This document shows, piece after piece, positions 21,746-30,382 of a DNA stretch of 30,446 bases; position 1 is the first letter of the stretch; each line of letters starts with the position of its first letter. A program made the translations under genes and the position numbers. Under the pieces are notes generated by a model that saw only the letters and a program-made list of their open reading frames with translations, was not told the DNA's origin and ran no database searches. This stretch comes from a virus, in IMG/VR virus record IMGVR_UViG_3300010354_000375, positions 1 through 30,446 of that record; one strand, given 5' to 3'.

Positions 21746-22393
21746 TTAGGCTACAGAACGAGCAACGTCTAGTAGTTCAGAGCGAGGGGTCTCTCGAATT
21801 ACTTCTGCTGTATAAGGTTCAGCGGATGCTACGAGTTCATTTACCTGTTCTTGGTTTAGTTTCCACTCCTCGGCAAGGTCACGACCACGAACGAAGTTGA
21901 GGGTGTACTGCGTTGTTGGTCCTGTTCCTAATCGAGAAATCTCCCAGAACTCTTTTGAAAGAGGTCCTTTGCGCTCGTCATCGTGCGCTTTCTTGATTTG
22001 ACGAGCCAGTGATGGTGGTGCAGTCAGGATTTGTACGCCCTGCGATTCACCAGATAGTACGAGTACGTTAAACGCAAACTTTCCACGAGGCTTGTCACCA
22101 AGAATCTCGCAGAGTGGGCATCCCTCTCCCATGCAAACAAAGGACTTCTTACCCTTTGGGCGTTCAATCCAGTGCTGCTCATAAGTTGCGAATGGTTGAT
22201 TCTCCAAGAACTTAACAAGTTGTGGTTCTTCAGAGAAGCGAAAGTCAGTCGGAAATTCCGAATTATCTGACTTAAGAAGTGCATCAACGGCATCCCAGCC
22301 CTGTTGCACAGTAGTTCCAACCTTGGGTTGGGCTGTTTCGCTATCTTCATCAAGATAGTCGTCTGCATTTACTGCAGGCTTTGTAATTGGCAT
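21746..22393 (-). CDS. Putative single-stranded DNA-binding protein (zinc-containing, gp32-like type)
   Basis: This 215-residue protein has an acidic N-terminal stretch, then a region with FRFSEEPQLVKFLENQPF and a zinc-like cluster FVCMGEGCPLCEILGD at about 85-100, followed by beta-rich sequence KFAFNVLVLSGE and a C-terminal helical part. Actinophage SSBs of the gp32-like type have such a C-x4-C-x2-C segment inside an OB-like domain. These proteins coat unwound DNA. Its place just before polA supports the call. The acidic tail typical of many SSBs is not obvious. AAGGAAAC precedes the ATG. Confidence 0.65.
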   Translation of the reverse strand: MPITKPAVNADDYLDEDSETAQPKVGTTVQQGWDAVDALLKSDNSEFPTDFRFSEEPQLVKFLENQPFATYEQHWIERPKGKKSFVCMGEGCPLCEILGDKPRGKFAFNVLVLSGESQGVQILTAPPSLARQIKKAHDDERKGPLSKEFWEISRLGTGPTTQYTLNFVRGRDLAEEWKLNQEQVNELVASAEPYTAEVIRETPRSELLDVARSVA

Positions 22394-22426
22394 TTGTTTC
22401 CTTTTTGGTAATGAGGCACTGAGTAA

Positions 22427-22444
22427 TTCGTATCTCTGTACGAA
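22427..22444. repeat. Short inverted repeat after the MerR-like gene
   Basis: TTCGTA-6-TACGAA forms a six-base stem in the 55-base gap between the MerR-like gene and the ssDNA-binding-like gene. It lacks a T-run. It could be an operator, possibly for the neighbouring MerR-like protein, or a weak mRNA hairpin; nothing more can be said. Confidence 0.35.
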
Positions 22445-22448
22445 ATTA

Positions 22449-22928
22449 TTACTTCTGGCTCTCGATGGACGTGATTTCCTTCCAGCGCTTTAATAAAGCC
22501 TCTGTTAGGTCTTCGTGTTGACCCCACTCTACACGAGCAGAGCCTAAGAGATTACGTTTGGCAAATTCGTCAACCGCAGCCTCTATTAGTGAACGAGTGT
22601 ACACCCTATTTCCTCCAGTCTTTTGACCCTTTAAAGTCTTAGACCGCAACCGATAGGGGGCACGAGGGATGTAGCCCTTTCGTTCCCAAAGGCGAACAGT
22701 AACTATGGTTTTTTCCAATGCTTGTGCAAGTGCACCTATTGTAAATACCTCAGTTTCTTTTCCACCTAATGTTTTAATGATTGGGTTTTCGTCCCAACCA
22801 TTTGTCTCGCCATTCTTAAGACGAGAAACTTTTGGGTCTGGTTCTCTTCTTTTTTTCTTAGAACCAGGAATGTATTCAAGGTCAGCAAAGGCCTTTTCAA
22901 TCTCATCCTGTCCACGTAATCCAGTCAT
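22449..22928 (-). CDS. MerR-like helix-turn-helix DNA-binding protein
   Basis: This 159-residue protein has a basic N-terminal 50 residues, then a MerR-type winged-helix N-terminal motif FTIGALAQALEKTIVTVRLWERKGYIP at about 61-88 (read in two parts: the helix-turn-helix and the ERKGYIP wing start). A basic segment TLKGQKTGGNRVYT follows. No effector-binding cysteines are visible, so it is unlike metal or redox sensors. It may regulate the replication operon or help origin recognition. It is three bases downstream of the coiled-coil gene and before the SSB-like gene. Confidence 0.75.
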   Translation of the reverse strand: MTGLRGQDEIEKAFADLEYIPGSKKKRREPDPKVSRLKNGETNGWDENPIIKTLGGKETEVFTIGALAQALEKTIVTVRLWERKGYIPRAPYRLRSKTLKGQKTGGNRVYTRSLIEAAVDEFAKRNLLGSARVEWGQHEDLTEALLKRWKEITSIESQK

Positions 22929-22931
22929 CTG

Positions 22932-23372
22932 TTATCTCTTATTCATAACTAATGCCCAGACAACAGTCTGAGGATACATCTCATCAATTTCTTCTTCTGT
23001 AAGTTCATCGCTATAAAGTGCGGCCATCAAAGCGTCTTCATCAATAATTTCTACGGTTTTTATTAACTTATCTCTTAGACCCTTTTCATCAATGATATCA
23101 AAAGCAATGTCCTCATCAATCTTACGAGTTACGCGACGCTGTTTGGTCATGGAAACAAAACCCTCAATCTCTTGAGGAAGTTCAAAAATTACATTTCCTT
23201 TACTGTCGACTTCGCCGTTCTCTTCAATCTTTTCAAACAAATCTTCACGCAAAGACTTCATTTGTTCTTGAAAATACTCAACTTGTTTTTTAAAAAAAGC
23301 ATACTGCTGTGCCTGAGACAGAACGTCATCCTTATCAACTGTTCTTTGGTCTTGTTTTGCAATACGAGCCAC
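22932..23372 (-). CDS. Coiled-coil protein following the SNF2-type helicase
   Basis: This is a 146-residue protein. The frame stays open to 23567, but that part is the helicase gene in another frame. GGAGGG followed five bases later by GTG at 23370-23372 marks the likely start (VARIAKQDQRTV). Residues about 20-60 form a coiled coil (QAQQYAFFKKQVEYFQEQ). A short beta segment NVIFELP and a long acidic C-terminal half follow. No catalytic motif is seen. It is probably a partner protein in the replication complex; similar small coiled-coil proteins occur next to helicases in actinophages, as I recall. Confidence 0.65.
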   Translation of the reverse strand: MARIAKQDQRTVDKDDVLSQAQQYAFFKKQVEYFQEQMKSLREDLFEKIEENGEVDSKGNVIFELPQEIEGFVSMTKQRRVTRKIDEDIAFDIIDEKGLRDKLIKTVEIIDEDALMAALYSDELTEEEIDEMYPQTVVWALVMNKR

Positions 23373-23374
23373 AA

Positions 23375-24943
23375 TTACCCTCCTACTTTGGTTTGAGAAA
23401 TGAAGTTCAAAAGACTTCCCACAGTCAAGTCTACACCACCACGAGAGTTGATTCCCTGGCCGTCCATTACGGCATCTGCCACAGCATTCTTCTGCTGAAG
23501 CATCTCGTGCTGACGTTCTTCGATAGAACCCTCCATAAGTAGGTCCTGAATTGTTATGGTAGGCCATCTGCTTGAGGCTCTCTTAATACGCCCGTTTCTT
23601 TGTACAGCCAAACCAGCATTCCAAGGCAAGTCGTAGTTAATTAAAAGGTTTGCATTAGGAAGGTCTACTCCATAACCTCCAGCATCAGAAGAAATGAAAA
23701 CTCGGCATTCTGGGTCAGTTAAAAACTTTTCTTTACTTTTTTCTTTTTCTTTTGAGTTCATCTCTCCTGTATAAATGGTTCCTCCCAATTCACTGTAGAT
23801 TAAATCAACTGCACCTAAGTAAGACGTGAACACAACGACTTTTGCATCTGGGTCAGTATCGAGGTGCTCATTTACATATTGTTTTAATACTTCAAGTTTT
23901 GGACTTTTTATATTCCCTACTTTTAAATATCCATTGTTGTACAAATAATTTGCATACGCGCTACCAACTTTTCCATCATAGTTCACACCACTTGCAGCAA
24001 GAATTACTGCAGAGTCACAAACCATACGAAGAGCAGTTATCTTAGACATTATGGAACCCCTCATCATATCTGCAGGACTACCAGGCCTATGCCCTTCTCC
24101 GTAATGTGCGGCGATAGAAAACCCAGCACCAAGCAATTGTTGAGCCTCAATGAGTTCGTTTCTAAGTTCTTCTGCAATAAATGAATATAGTTTTTTACTG
24201 GCTGAATCAAACTTTACAAGTATTGGTTCACGGTAAATAACGCTTGGAAGATAAGGCGCAACATCTGGGTCAGTTTGAATTTTACGCACAGATGAGGTTT
24301 TCATTTTTTCGTGAAAGATAGGCAAGTTTCTGTAGCGTTGAACACCGCCAAAATGATTACGGACAATAAATGTCTGGTCAAATAAATCAAAACGACCTAA
24401 AAGATTTGGGTTCACAAACTGCATAATGCTGTATACCTCTTCAGGTTTTCCGTTTTCTATTGGAGTTCCAGTTAGAGCAAATCTAATAGGAACATTTTTA
24501 GATAAGTCCTTTACTTTTTTAGAACGTTTAGAACGAAAACCTTTAATAGCCGTAGCCTCATCACAAACTATTGCACCCCAAAAATATCTACGAACTATTT
24601 CCCAATCATTAACTATTGACTCGTAGTTAGTTATAACGTAATCAGCCTTCTGTCCGTCTTCGTACGCCTTTGTTCGCTGTTGTTTATTTCCGTCTACAAC
24701 TACAGATACGACTCCAGAGGTGAACTTGGCTATTTCTTTCTGCCATTGATACTTGAGGCTTGATAGGGCTATTACAAGTATAGGACCCTTCTGTATCTGC
24801 CCCGTATCGTTTAACTTCTCAAGAGCCGCAATAGTCATGCAGGTTTTTCCTAAACCCATTTCATAAGCAACTAACATCTTCTTTTCGCCAACCATACGGC
24901 TTACCGCTTCAACCTGATAAGGCTTAAGAGTTCCTGTGAACAA
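23375..24943 (-). CDS. SNF2/superfamily 2 helicase
   Basis: This protein of about 522 residues has SF2 motifs in order: LKPYQVEAV (Q-like), EMGLGKT (I), YVITNYE (Ia/Ib region), CDEAT (II, DEAT instead of DEAH), ALTGTPIEN (III), VVFTSY (IV), SSDAGGYGVDLPNAN (V) and QRNGRIKR (VI). This is the compact SNF2-type layout of phage helicases thought to remodel forks or recombination intermediates using ATP. An ATG at 24967 has no ribosome binding site. A TTG at 24941-24943 lies six bases after a perfect AAGGAGG, giving an N-terminus (M)FTGTLKPYQ; I choose that. It overlaps the primase end by 20 bases. Confidence 0.88.
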   Translation of the reverse strand: MFTGTLKPYQVEAVSRMVGEKKMLVAYEMGLGKTCMTIAALEKLNDTGQIQKGPILVIALSSLKYQWQKEIAKFTSGVVSVVVDGNKQQRTKAYEDGQKADYVITNYESIVNDWEIVRRYFWGAIVCDEATAIKGFRSKRSKKVKDLSKNVPIRFALTGTPIENGKPEEVYSIMQFVNPNLLGRFDLFDQTFIVRNHFGGVQRYRNLPIFHEKMKTSSVRKIQTDPDVAPYLPSVIYREPILVKFDSASKKLYSFIAEELRNELIEAQQLLGAGFSIAAHYGEGHRPGSPADMMRGSIMSKITALRMVCDSAVILAASGVNYDGKVGSAYANYLYNNGYLKVGNIKSPKLEVLKQYVNEHLDTDPDAKVVVFTSYLGAVDLIYSELGGTIYTGEMNSKEKEKSKEKFLTDPECRVFISSDAGGYGVDLPNANLLINYDLPWNAGLAVQRNGRIKRASSRWPTITIQDLLMEGSIEERQHEMLQQKNAVADAVMDGQGINSRGGVDLTVGSLLNFISQTKVGG

Positions 24944-25871
24944 GAAACGCCTCCTTACCCAAAACATATGACTTAGCGTTTTCTATGCCGCGATGAATCT
25001 CACTTATAGTCATATCTCCTGGGTCTTTAACATCTATTCCCGTGTAATCAAAGAAAAACAAGTTTAATCCGTACTTACGAGCATACGGGCGCATTGATTC
25101 TGCTGCTTTAAGTCCTGCTTCATCTTTATCAAACGCAGCAATTATCTTTTCTGCTCGGCGCATAATCTTTGCTTGGTCTTCGCTAACAATTGCACCAAAG
25201 GTTGATATTGCGCCTTCAACTCCTGCGCAACGAAGACGAACAACATCTAGAGGAGATTCGACAACAACAAGAATGTCTGTTGCCATAACTTCAACACCGA
25301 ATACAGTCTTTGACTTTTTAACTCCCTGCGGTTGATTGCGAAAAAAGCGACCTGAAGCACCCTTTTCTTGCCATCCCATTAACTCAAATGAATCGGGATG
25401 ACGGATAGGAAGAATCCATGCTGAATGACTTACGTCCCAAAGTACGCCGTGGTGCTTTGCTGCTTCTGCAGTTAGGAATCGCTTTTTTAATTCAAATGCG
25501 GGAGGCTCTGAATACACAGCCAAACGAGCCTCTGACATACCTATTGGCTCTGCTTCAGGCTGTACATACTGTGGTAAATCCTTAATACGACGAAGAAGCG
25601 AATCAATTGGCAACTCTGTTTGCCCATCAATAAACTCTTTTGCTTCATGGTAATCGATGCCACGCAAATCACGAACAAGTGTGTACAAGTTTCCCTTGTA
25701 ACCGCAAGAGAAACATATGTGTGCTCCTGTGACTGCGTTTATCCACCACGATGGGTGATGGTCTTCTTTTCCTGTGCGCTTTTTGTGCATAGGACATAGA
25801 CCATTGACCTCGTCGCCACGTTGTGCCGCAAGTGGTAAATCAAGAGCAAGGAGTGTCTTTTCTACGTCCAC
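24924..25871 (-). CDS. DnaG-like primase with CHC2 zinc and Toprim domains
   Basis: This 315-residue protein has a CHC2 zinc motif CPMH ... CFSC (about residues 26-56) followed by helical sequence, a middle region, and a Toprim core with VVESPLDVVRL and AAFDKDEAG. Bacterial DnaG is about twice as long; the helicase-binding C-terminal domain is missing and the middle catalytic part is compact. It would synthesise RNA primers for PolA. The start is GTG sharing a base with the DnaB-like stop (TAGTG), so primase and helicase are translationally coupled. Confidence 0.87.
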   Translation of the reverse strand: MDVEKTLLALDLPLAAQRGDEVNGLCPMHKKRTGKEDHHPSWWINAVTGAHICFSCGYKGNLYTLVRDLRGIDYHEAKEFIDGQTELPIDSLLRRIKDLPQYVQPEAEPIGMSEARLAVYSEPPAFELKKRFLTAEAAKHHGVLWDVSHSAWILPIRHPDSFELMGWQEKGASGRFFRNQPQGVKKSKTVFGVEVMATDILVVVESPLDVVRLRCAGVEGAISTFGAIVSEDQAKIMRRAEKIIAAFDKDEAGLKAAESMRPYARKYGLNLFFFDYTGIDVKDPGDMTISEIHRGIENAKSYVLGKEAFLVHRNS

Positions 25872-27118
25872 TACTTACCCCAATTCATGCAGTATGTGCA
25901 CTTGGTCATGTAAGTCTCATCGTGGAAACAGCCAGTCTCCCAACGCCATGTAATCGCTGTTTCACTGGGTGGACAGTTACGTGATTGAACAATCTTCAAT
26001 AGTCGAATCTCTTCGTCTTCTTCAACTGGCTCAAGACCAAGAATTACATCTGAATCTTGGAAAAACGATGATGAATAACCAATGGAGTCTGCGGTTACTT
26101 TGCCAGCACGCATCTTCCACAACAAGGTCTGAGTGGTAATCACAATTGGCTTGTTAATCTTTTGAGCAAGGCGCTTCAAGGCACGAGTAATGTTAGTAAT
26201 TGCTTGAGGAGTGTTCATCTCGCCAGTTATTTCATCAAGCATCAAATACACGCCGTCAACAAACACTATGTCAGGATTACACTGCTCAATCTTGGCTGAT
26301 AACGCAGACACGGTGATTCCGTTTACTGCGTCAACAAGATGAAATGGGTGCAACTTCTCCATCTCATTGAGCATGTCGATGTAGCGACCTTCTTCTGCTG
26401 GTAGTAACTTTCCGCGACGCAAACGACCATGAGAAATCTGAGCACGCATCGCGTCATGGCGTTGTTGCTGCTCGTGGTTGTTCATCTCAAAGGATTGGAA
26501 CATTGGGGTGTAGCCAAGTTTGTGAACATTGATGGCTATCTGTAGTGCAATTTGTGATTTACCAGTTTTAGGCGGAGCAATAATTGTTATTAACTGACCG
26601 CCTTGCAATCCTGCTGTTGCTTCATCAATTTTTTCAAAACCTGTAGGTATACCGAGAAACTTTTTGCTTTGTAAAGCCTTGTAGTCTTCGTAACGCTGTT
26701 CAGTGTTTTTAGAGAGGTCTACCTCATGAGTTCCAAGAACGCCTTGTTCGTTGACTTTAGCGATTGCTTGCTCCATAGCAAGAAGAGCAGCGTCGTGGTT
26801 GTTATCTTGTAGAAGTTCAACTGCGTTCTCTAATCCTTGACGAGTAAGTAGACGACGACGAAAGTCAACCATCGTGTCAAGAAGATACTCAACAGTGTCT
26901 TGTACATCTAAAACTTTGTAGTTTGGATAGTGGTCTTTTACTGTTGTTGCTGTTGGAACTTCTCGGTATTCGCTGTAATGCTTTCTAACAAAAGACCAAA
27001 CTTTTCTGTTTTCTTCATCTAAAAACCAACCGTCCTGAACTCCACGAGACAGCGCAGGAATAATGTCGCGGTCACGGATTACTTTGCTTACTAAGCGGTG
27101 TTCATTATCCGCTGCCAT
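25871..27118 (-). CDS. dnaB: DnaB-like replicative helicase
   Basis: This 415-residue protein has an N-terminal helical domain (about 1-100), a linker, then a RecA-like ATPase core: GIPTGFEKIDEATAGLQGGQL, Walker A APPKTGKSQ, FQSFEM, Walker B DIVFVDGVYLM and the VITTQT sensor segment. DnaB-family hexamers unwind DNA ahead of the polymerase. The last 20 residues have cysteines CFHDETYMTKCTYC, an unusual tail that may bind zinc. It is coupled by overlap to the primase gene and lies shortly after the loader gene, making a complete helicase-loading set. Confidence 0.87.
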   Translation of the reverse strand: MAADNEHRLVSKVIRDRDIIPALSRGVQDGWFLDEENRKVWSFVRKHYSEYREVPTATTVKDHYPNYKVLDVQDTVEYLLDTMVDFRRRLLTRQGLENAVELLQDNNHDAALLAMEQAIAKVNEQGVLGTHEVDLSKNTEQRYEDYKALQSKKFLGIPTGFEKIDEATAGLQGGQLITIIAPPKTGKSQIALQIAINVHKLGYTPMFQSFEMNNHEQQQRHDAMRAQISHGRLRRGKLLPAEEGRYIDMLNEMEKLHPFHLVDAVNGITVSALSAKIEQCNPDIVFVDGVYLMLDEITGEMNTPQAITNITRALKRLAQKINKPIVITTQTLLWKMRAGKVTADSIGYSSSFFQDSDVILGLEPVEEDEEIRLLKIVQSRNCPPSETAITWRWETGCFHDETYMTKCTYCMNWGK

Positions 27119-27135
27119 TTGCCCTCCCTCCAGAG

Positions 27136-27552
27136 TTAAATATTGGCTAGTTCTATACCTGCTGACCCATATCTCGCAACTCGGTCAGGCTTATCTACAA
27201 TGCCCTTCAAGTTCGGTCTATATGGAAGCAAACCTACCAACTCTTCTACGTTCTCGTACAACTGCCAGTAGTTAAACGGGTTAACTACCCTTCGTTCTAA
27301 CTTTTCAAAAGATTTTTCTAACAGTTCTTCAGTCCAGTTCTCTGATTCAAAACCTGCTAGTTCTAATGATAGCCCATAGTTGTTGGACAATAACCACAGT
27401 TTATTTGTGGCAAGCAGGTCTATATCTCCTACTTTATAGGAGACTTTTTTGGCTAAAAGTCGTCGAGTCTCTTCTTCAACTAATTTTACCACTACATCTG
27501 CAGTGACTATAAGTTGTGGAGAGGAGACATTCGATATGTCTCCGTTTTTCAT
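27136..27552 (-). CDS. Hypothetical protein between loader and DnaB genes
   Basis: This 138-residue protein is helical and acidic, with SPQLIVTADVVVKLVEEETRR at the start and a Tyr/Leu-rich C-terminal third (VNPFNYWQLYENVEELVGLLPYRP). No motif is recognised. ATGA overlap with the SWIM gene shows coupling. Its position in the loader-helicase block suggests a replication accessory role, but nothing in the sequence defines it. Confidence 0.6.
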   Translation of the reverse strand: MKNGDISNVSSPQLIVTADVVVKLVEEETRRLLAKKVSYKVGDIDLLATNKLWLLSNNYGLSLELAGFESENWTEELLEKSFEKLERRVVNPFNYWQLYENVEELVGLLPYRPNLKGIVDKPDRVARYGSAGIELANI

Positions 27553-27857
27553 AGCACTTCTATTTTAGCGTACTTAACAACGAACTCTCTAAACTTCTCG
27601 GCGTTGTCGTTTGCCTCAAGCGCTAACTCTTCAGGAACTTCTTCTGGTATCAATACTGAGTACTGTCCGCCATTAAACAACATGCGTTCATGGACAAATC
27701 GGACATGTTTACATTCAAAAAATTTCTTCCATTTTGGACAACTGCACCGAAGTTTTTTTGTTTGAGTATCTACTTCAACTTCAAAAATACCAGCAGCCTG
27801 CGCAGAGATGAACAGTTGGATTGTTCTCCACGAAGTCTGCACGCTGTTACCTTTCAT
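27549..27857 (-). CDS. SWIM zinc-finger protein
   Basis: This 102-residue protein contains CSCPKWKKFFECKHVRFV at about 38-55, matching the SWIM pattern C-x-C-x(n)-C-x-H. SWIM fingers bind DNA or proteins and occur with SNF2 helicases and recombination factors. The rest is a beta-rich N-terminus (FEVEVDTQTKKLRC) and an acidic helical C-terminus. As a free-standing SWIM domain within a replication operon that also encodes a SNF2-type helicase, it may work with that helicase (inference). ATGA overlaps on both sides indicate coupling. Confidence 0.75.
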   Translation of the reverse strand: MKGNSVQTSWRTIQLFISAQAAGIFEVEVDTQTKKLRCSCPKWKKFFECKHVRFVHERMLFNGGQYSVLIPEEVPEELALEANDNAEKFREFVVKYAKIEVL

Positions 27858-28576
27858 ACGGCCCCCCTCAAATCAGAACCAACAATCGGAACTCGTACAA
27901 ACGCTTCCTGAGCAAAACTTGCCATTGCTTCGCCGTACTTGTCTTGCCAGTTCTCTAGCATGACGTTGGTCGTTACTATTGTTGGTAAAGCCTTGTCATA
28001 CCTAGAACGAAGTATCTCATCAAACGATGTGTCGTCGTACTTTGAACCGTACTCTTTTCCAAGGTCATCAATGACCAGTAATCTGACGTTCAAGAAATCA
28101 ACTTTAGAGCGACCATGAAGCCCATCGATTTCGTACACCATCTGCTTTTTGTCCTCTGGGTCAGCGTCGAAAGTAGATTTCTTCTTCGACAAAAACTCAG
28201 GATAAGTCATGTAGTAGATAGGGCGAGCATTGAGGCCATAATCGCTCGCATTCATACCCAGAATCTTACGCGCCTCTTCGTCATCCTCTGGGAGACGTCG
28301 GACCACCTCCATAGCCGCAACAACTGCGTGAGTTGTTTTGCCGATTCCAGGCCCTCCATCAAATAGCATACCGACGCCATTAGTTCCAATGTTGCCAACC
28401 TGCTTTATAACAAGACCGTTAACAACATCCTCAATCCACTGCTCATATTGGGGATGAATCTCTCCTGAGCGTTCTACTAGGTCTAATATTTCAAGACCAA
28501 GAAACCTACGTGGAATGTTAGATGTTCGTAAAAGCCAATGCTTTTTTATGGATGTCAACTCATTTACATCATACAT
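27854..28576 (-). CDS. DnaC/IstB-like AAA+ helicase loader
   Basis: This is a 240-residue protein. Walker A is GGPGIGKTT, Walker B is LLVIDDLGKEYGS and the sensor 1 strand is PTIVTTN, followed by an arginine finger region near the C-terminus (FVRVPIVG). DnaC-type loaders bring DnaB hexamers onto DNA. The frame opens at 28603, but the ATG at 28574-28576 is preferred: GAGGAAG precedes it and the gene then overlaps the sulfotransferase stop by only 8 bases. The helicase gene is two genes downstream. Confidence 0.85.
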   Translation of the reverse strand: MYDVNELTSIKKHWLLRTSNIPRRFLGLEILDLVERSGEIHPQYEQWIEDVVNGLVIKQVGNIGTNGVGMLFDGGPGIGKTTHAVVAAMEVVRRLPEDDEEARKILGMNASDYGLNARPIYYMTYPEFLSKKKSTFDADPEDKKQMVYEIDGLHGRSKVDFLNVRLLVIDDLGKEYGSKYDDTSFDEILRSRYDKALPTIVTTNVMLENWQDKYGEAMASFAQEAFVRVPIVGSDLRGAV

Positions 28577-29387
28577 AGCGCAACTCTTCCTCCCAAAAGT
28601 CAAAGCCAGAATACCGTTTTTGTATAGAAACAGGAAGAACTTCTCTGTAGTTCACTGTCGAATACTGCAGGTTAGGACGCACATGATGCAAATTAGGGTG
28701 GCTACCAACAAGTTCATCTCGGTCTTCTTCTAATTTCATAATACTGTCTGTGTTGTGTGTGTACACGGGTTCCTTAATAAACTCATAAATTCTTTCAAGG
28801 GTCTCTGAAGGCTTAGTAACTAAATCCCTGTAATTTATAAATAGAACAAAATCCCTATATGCAGGCTCTAATGCACGATTTACTTGAAAGAAAAATGAGG
28901 GGAGTACTACCTGCATTAAGTAGTCGCAAACTGCTTCATCTACTGACTCATAAGTTAACTGAAAAAAGTTTTCCTGAGTCATTAAAGGAACAAAGACAGG
29001 GTGTTCGTGCTCCAAAGTAAGGTACGACGCTAAAATCTCTAGTGTAGGACGCACTGTGTAAACTATCTTTGGACTTGGCTCAATATGCTCAGTTAAGGCC
29101 TCTATCATTGTTGGAGCAAACAGATGTTTTGAACGGTCAAAAATAACAGGCTTTTTTACGTCTTGATAGTAAGAACTGTAAAGACCTTTTAATAACGCTG
29201 AATACCTATTTTTATCGGGATTTCTAGAGAAATCTTGGGAGTTCAACATTGTAGTAGTAACTGAATGCACTACATGAGGCAAAGGACTTAAAGGACTGCT
29301 GTATATCCGTGGATTTTGGTTTAATAAAGCCGAAAGGACTGTATTACCACTTCTTGGAAGTCCTGTTAAGTAGTGAATGCGGTTCAA
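28569..29387 (-). CDS. Sulfotransferase-family protein
   Basis: This 272-residue protein has a 5'-phosphosulfate loop TGLPRSGNTVLSALL near the N-terminus and a second PAPS-binding region IVYTVRPTLEILASYL, where the Arg and Ser contact the 3'-phosphate. A later FINYRDLVTKPSETLERIYEFI is the usual C-terminal segment of the family. Such enzymes move a sulfate group from PAPS to hydroxyls or amines of carbohydrates, proteins or small molecules. No signal peptide is present, so action in the cytoplasm is expected. The gene is coupled by ATGA to the initiator-like gene and lies inside the replication block. The acceptor is unknown; phage sugar or cell-surface precursor sulfation is possible. Confidence 0.85.
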   Translation of the reverse strand: MNRIHYLTGLPRSGNTVLSALLNQNPRIYSSPLSPLPHVVHSVTTTMLNSQDFSRNPDKNRYSALLKGLYSSYYQDVKKPVIFDRSKHLFAPTMIEALTEHIEPSPKIVYTVRPTLEILASYLTLEHEHPVFVPLMTQENFFQLTYESVDEAVCDYLMQVVLPSFFFQVNRALEPAYRDFVLFINYRDLVTKPSETLERIYEFIKEPVYTHNTDSIMKLEEDRDELVGSHPNLHHVRPNLQYSTVNYREVLPVSIQKRYSGFDFWEEELRYV

Positions 29388-30373
29388 AAGGAATTTCCTT
29401 TCGTAGTTCCTTCTATTAACTTTTTCTCATACTTCTCTAACTGAGCCCTGCCAGACATAGAGTTTTGAAACTCCCTACCGTCACTTGCAACGATAGTTGA
29501 TGAAGCGGTTTTTACAGACAACTTCTTTTCGGAAATGCGTCCTAATCCCAAGTTTTCTCTTGCTTGGTTCATCTTCTTTCCAAAAGATGCTAGGTAAAGT
29601 TTGTACAAGTTCGGCGCTTCATCACCGATGCTTCTAAAGTTTGTTTCGTCTGTCATAAACATTCGAAGCAACTCAAGTTCAATTAAAGCAGTTGTTCCGT
29701 ATTGTTTTCTGAATTTAGAGAGTGCTCCTGACAAGGCTCTAACGTTGACCGTTCCTGGTAGGAGGGGATACTTACGCCCAACGCGAAAAGAAAACTCTGC
29801 AGCGACATCCATTGGGGTCCACTCGTGTTCTGGACGCTTGCCGCGAGTTTTCGGGTCGCGCTTTGAGACCTTTTGCTGTGGAGCATCCTTTGATTCAATG
29901 AGTCCAAAGCCTGCCAATTCGTCGCCATCGTCATAGTTTCTCATAGGAATCTTTATCTCCTTTAATGAAACACCTTCGGTGTTTCTAAACTCTTTTAATT
30001 GATTACTATCTTGGCTATTAGGTACTAATGGCTTAATAGTCTTTTTACTACGTGACCTATAGTCATGTGAGGTGTGGACATTTGCGTCCCCTAGACTAGT
30101 GGACAATTCAGTCCCATAGATTAATCGATATTCGTCTTTTCCTCGGTAGCCATTTGCTCTCTTGGTTCTCTTACGGTCTAGGAATCCCTGTCCTTCTAAA
30201 GCCTTCAGAGCCCTTCTTACGGTCTTTTCAGACACGTTGCCAGTACCTAACCTCATCTGGTCTATATCGATGCTCAGAGAGCCGTCTGAGGACGATTTGT
30301 GGCATAGAAAAGTCAACAATCGAAACTGGTAATCGGTTATGGGGGCTAAAAAAGCCCTGTGCGGCATTTTCAC
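29384..30373 (-). CDS. Winged-helix replication-initiator-like protein
   Basis: This 329-residue protein has an N-terminal winged helix (about 1-80): YQFRLLTFLCHKSSSDGSL, SEKTVRRALKALEGQGFLDRKR and a wing ending DEYRLIYG. A basic disordered middle (about 95-190) and a helical C-terminal domain follow (about 200-280, TPMDVAAEFSFRVG onward). The order matches phage initiator proteins that precede DnaC/DnaB genes; alternatively it is a transcription regulator. The start is GTG at 30373 with AGGA seven bases ahead; an ATG two codons later is less well placed. It heads the visible replication block, after a partial upstream gene. Confidence 0.75.
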   Translation of the reverse strand: MKMPHRAFLAPITDYQFRLLTFLCHKSSSDGSLSIDIDQMRLGTGNVSEKTVRRALKALEGQGFLDRKRTKRANGYRGKDEYRLIYGTELSTSLGDANVHTSHDYRSRSKKTIKPLVPNSQDSNQLKEFRNTEGVSLKEIKIPMRNYDDGDELAGFGLIESKDAPQQKVSKRDPKTRGKRPEHEWTPMDVAAEFSFRVGRKYPLLPGTVNVRALSGALSKFRKQYGTTALIELELLRMFMTDETNFRSIGDEAPNLYKLYLASFGKKMNQARENLGLGRISEKKLSVKTASSTIVASDGREFQNSMSGRAQLEKYEKKLIEGTTKGNSF

Positions 30374-30382
30374 GGGCGTATC

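Noticed and set aside
23372-23567. N-terminal extension of the coiled-coil protein reaching into the SNF2-type gene
   Set aside because: The extension is the helicase sequence read in another frame, and a GGAGGG-GTG start lies exactly at the gene boundary.
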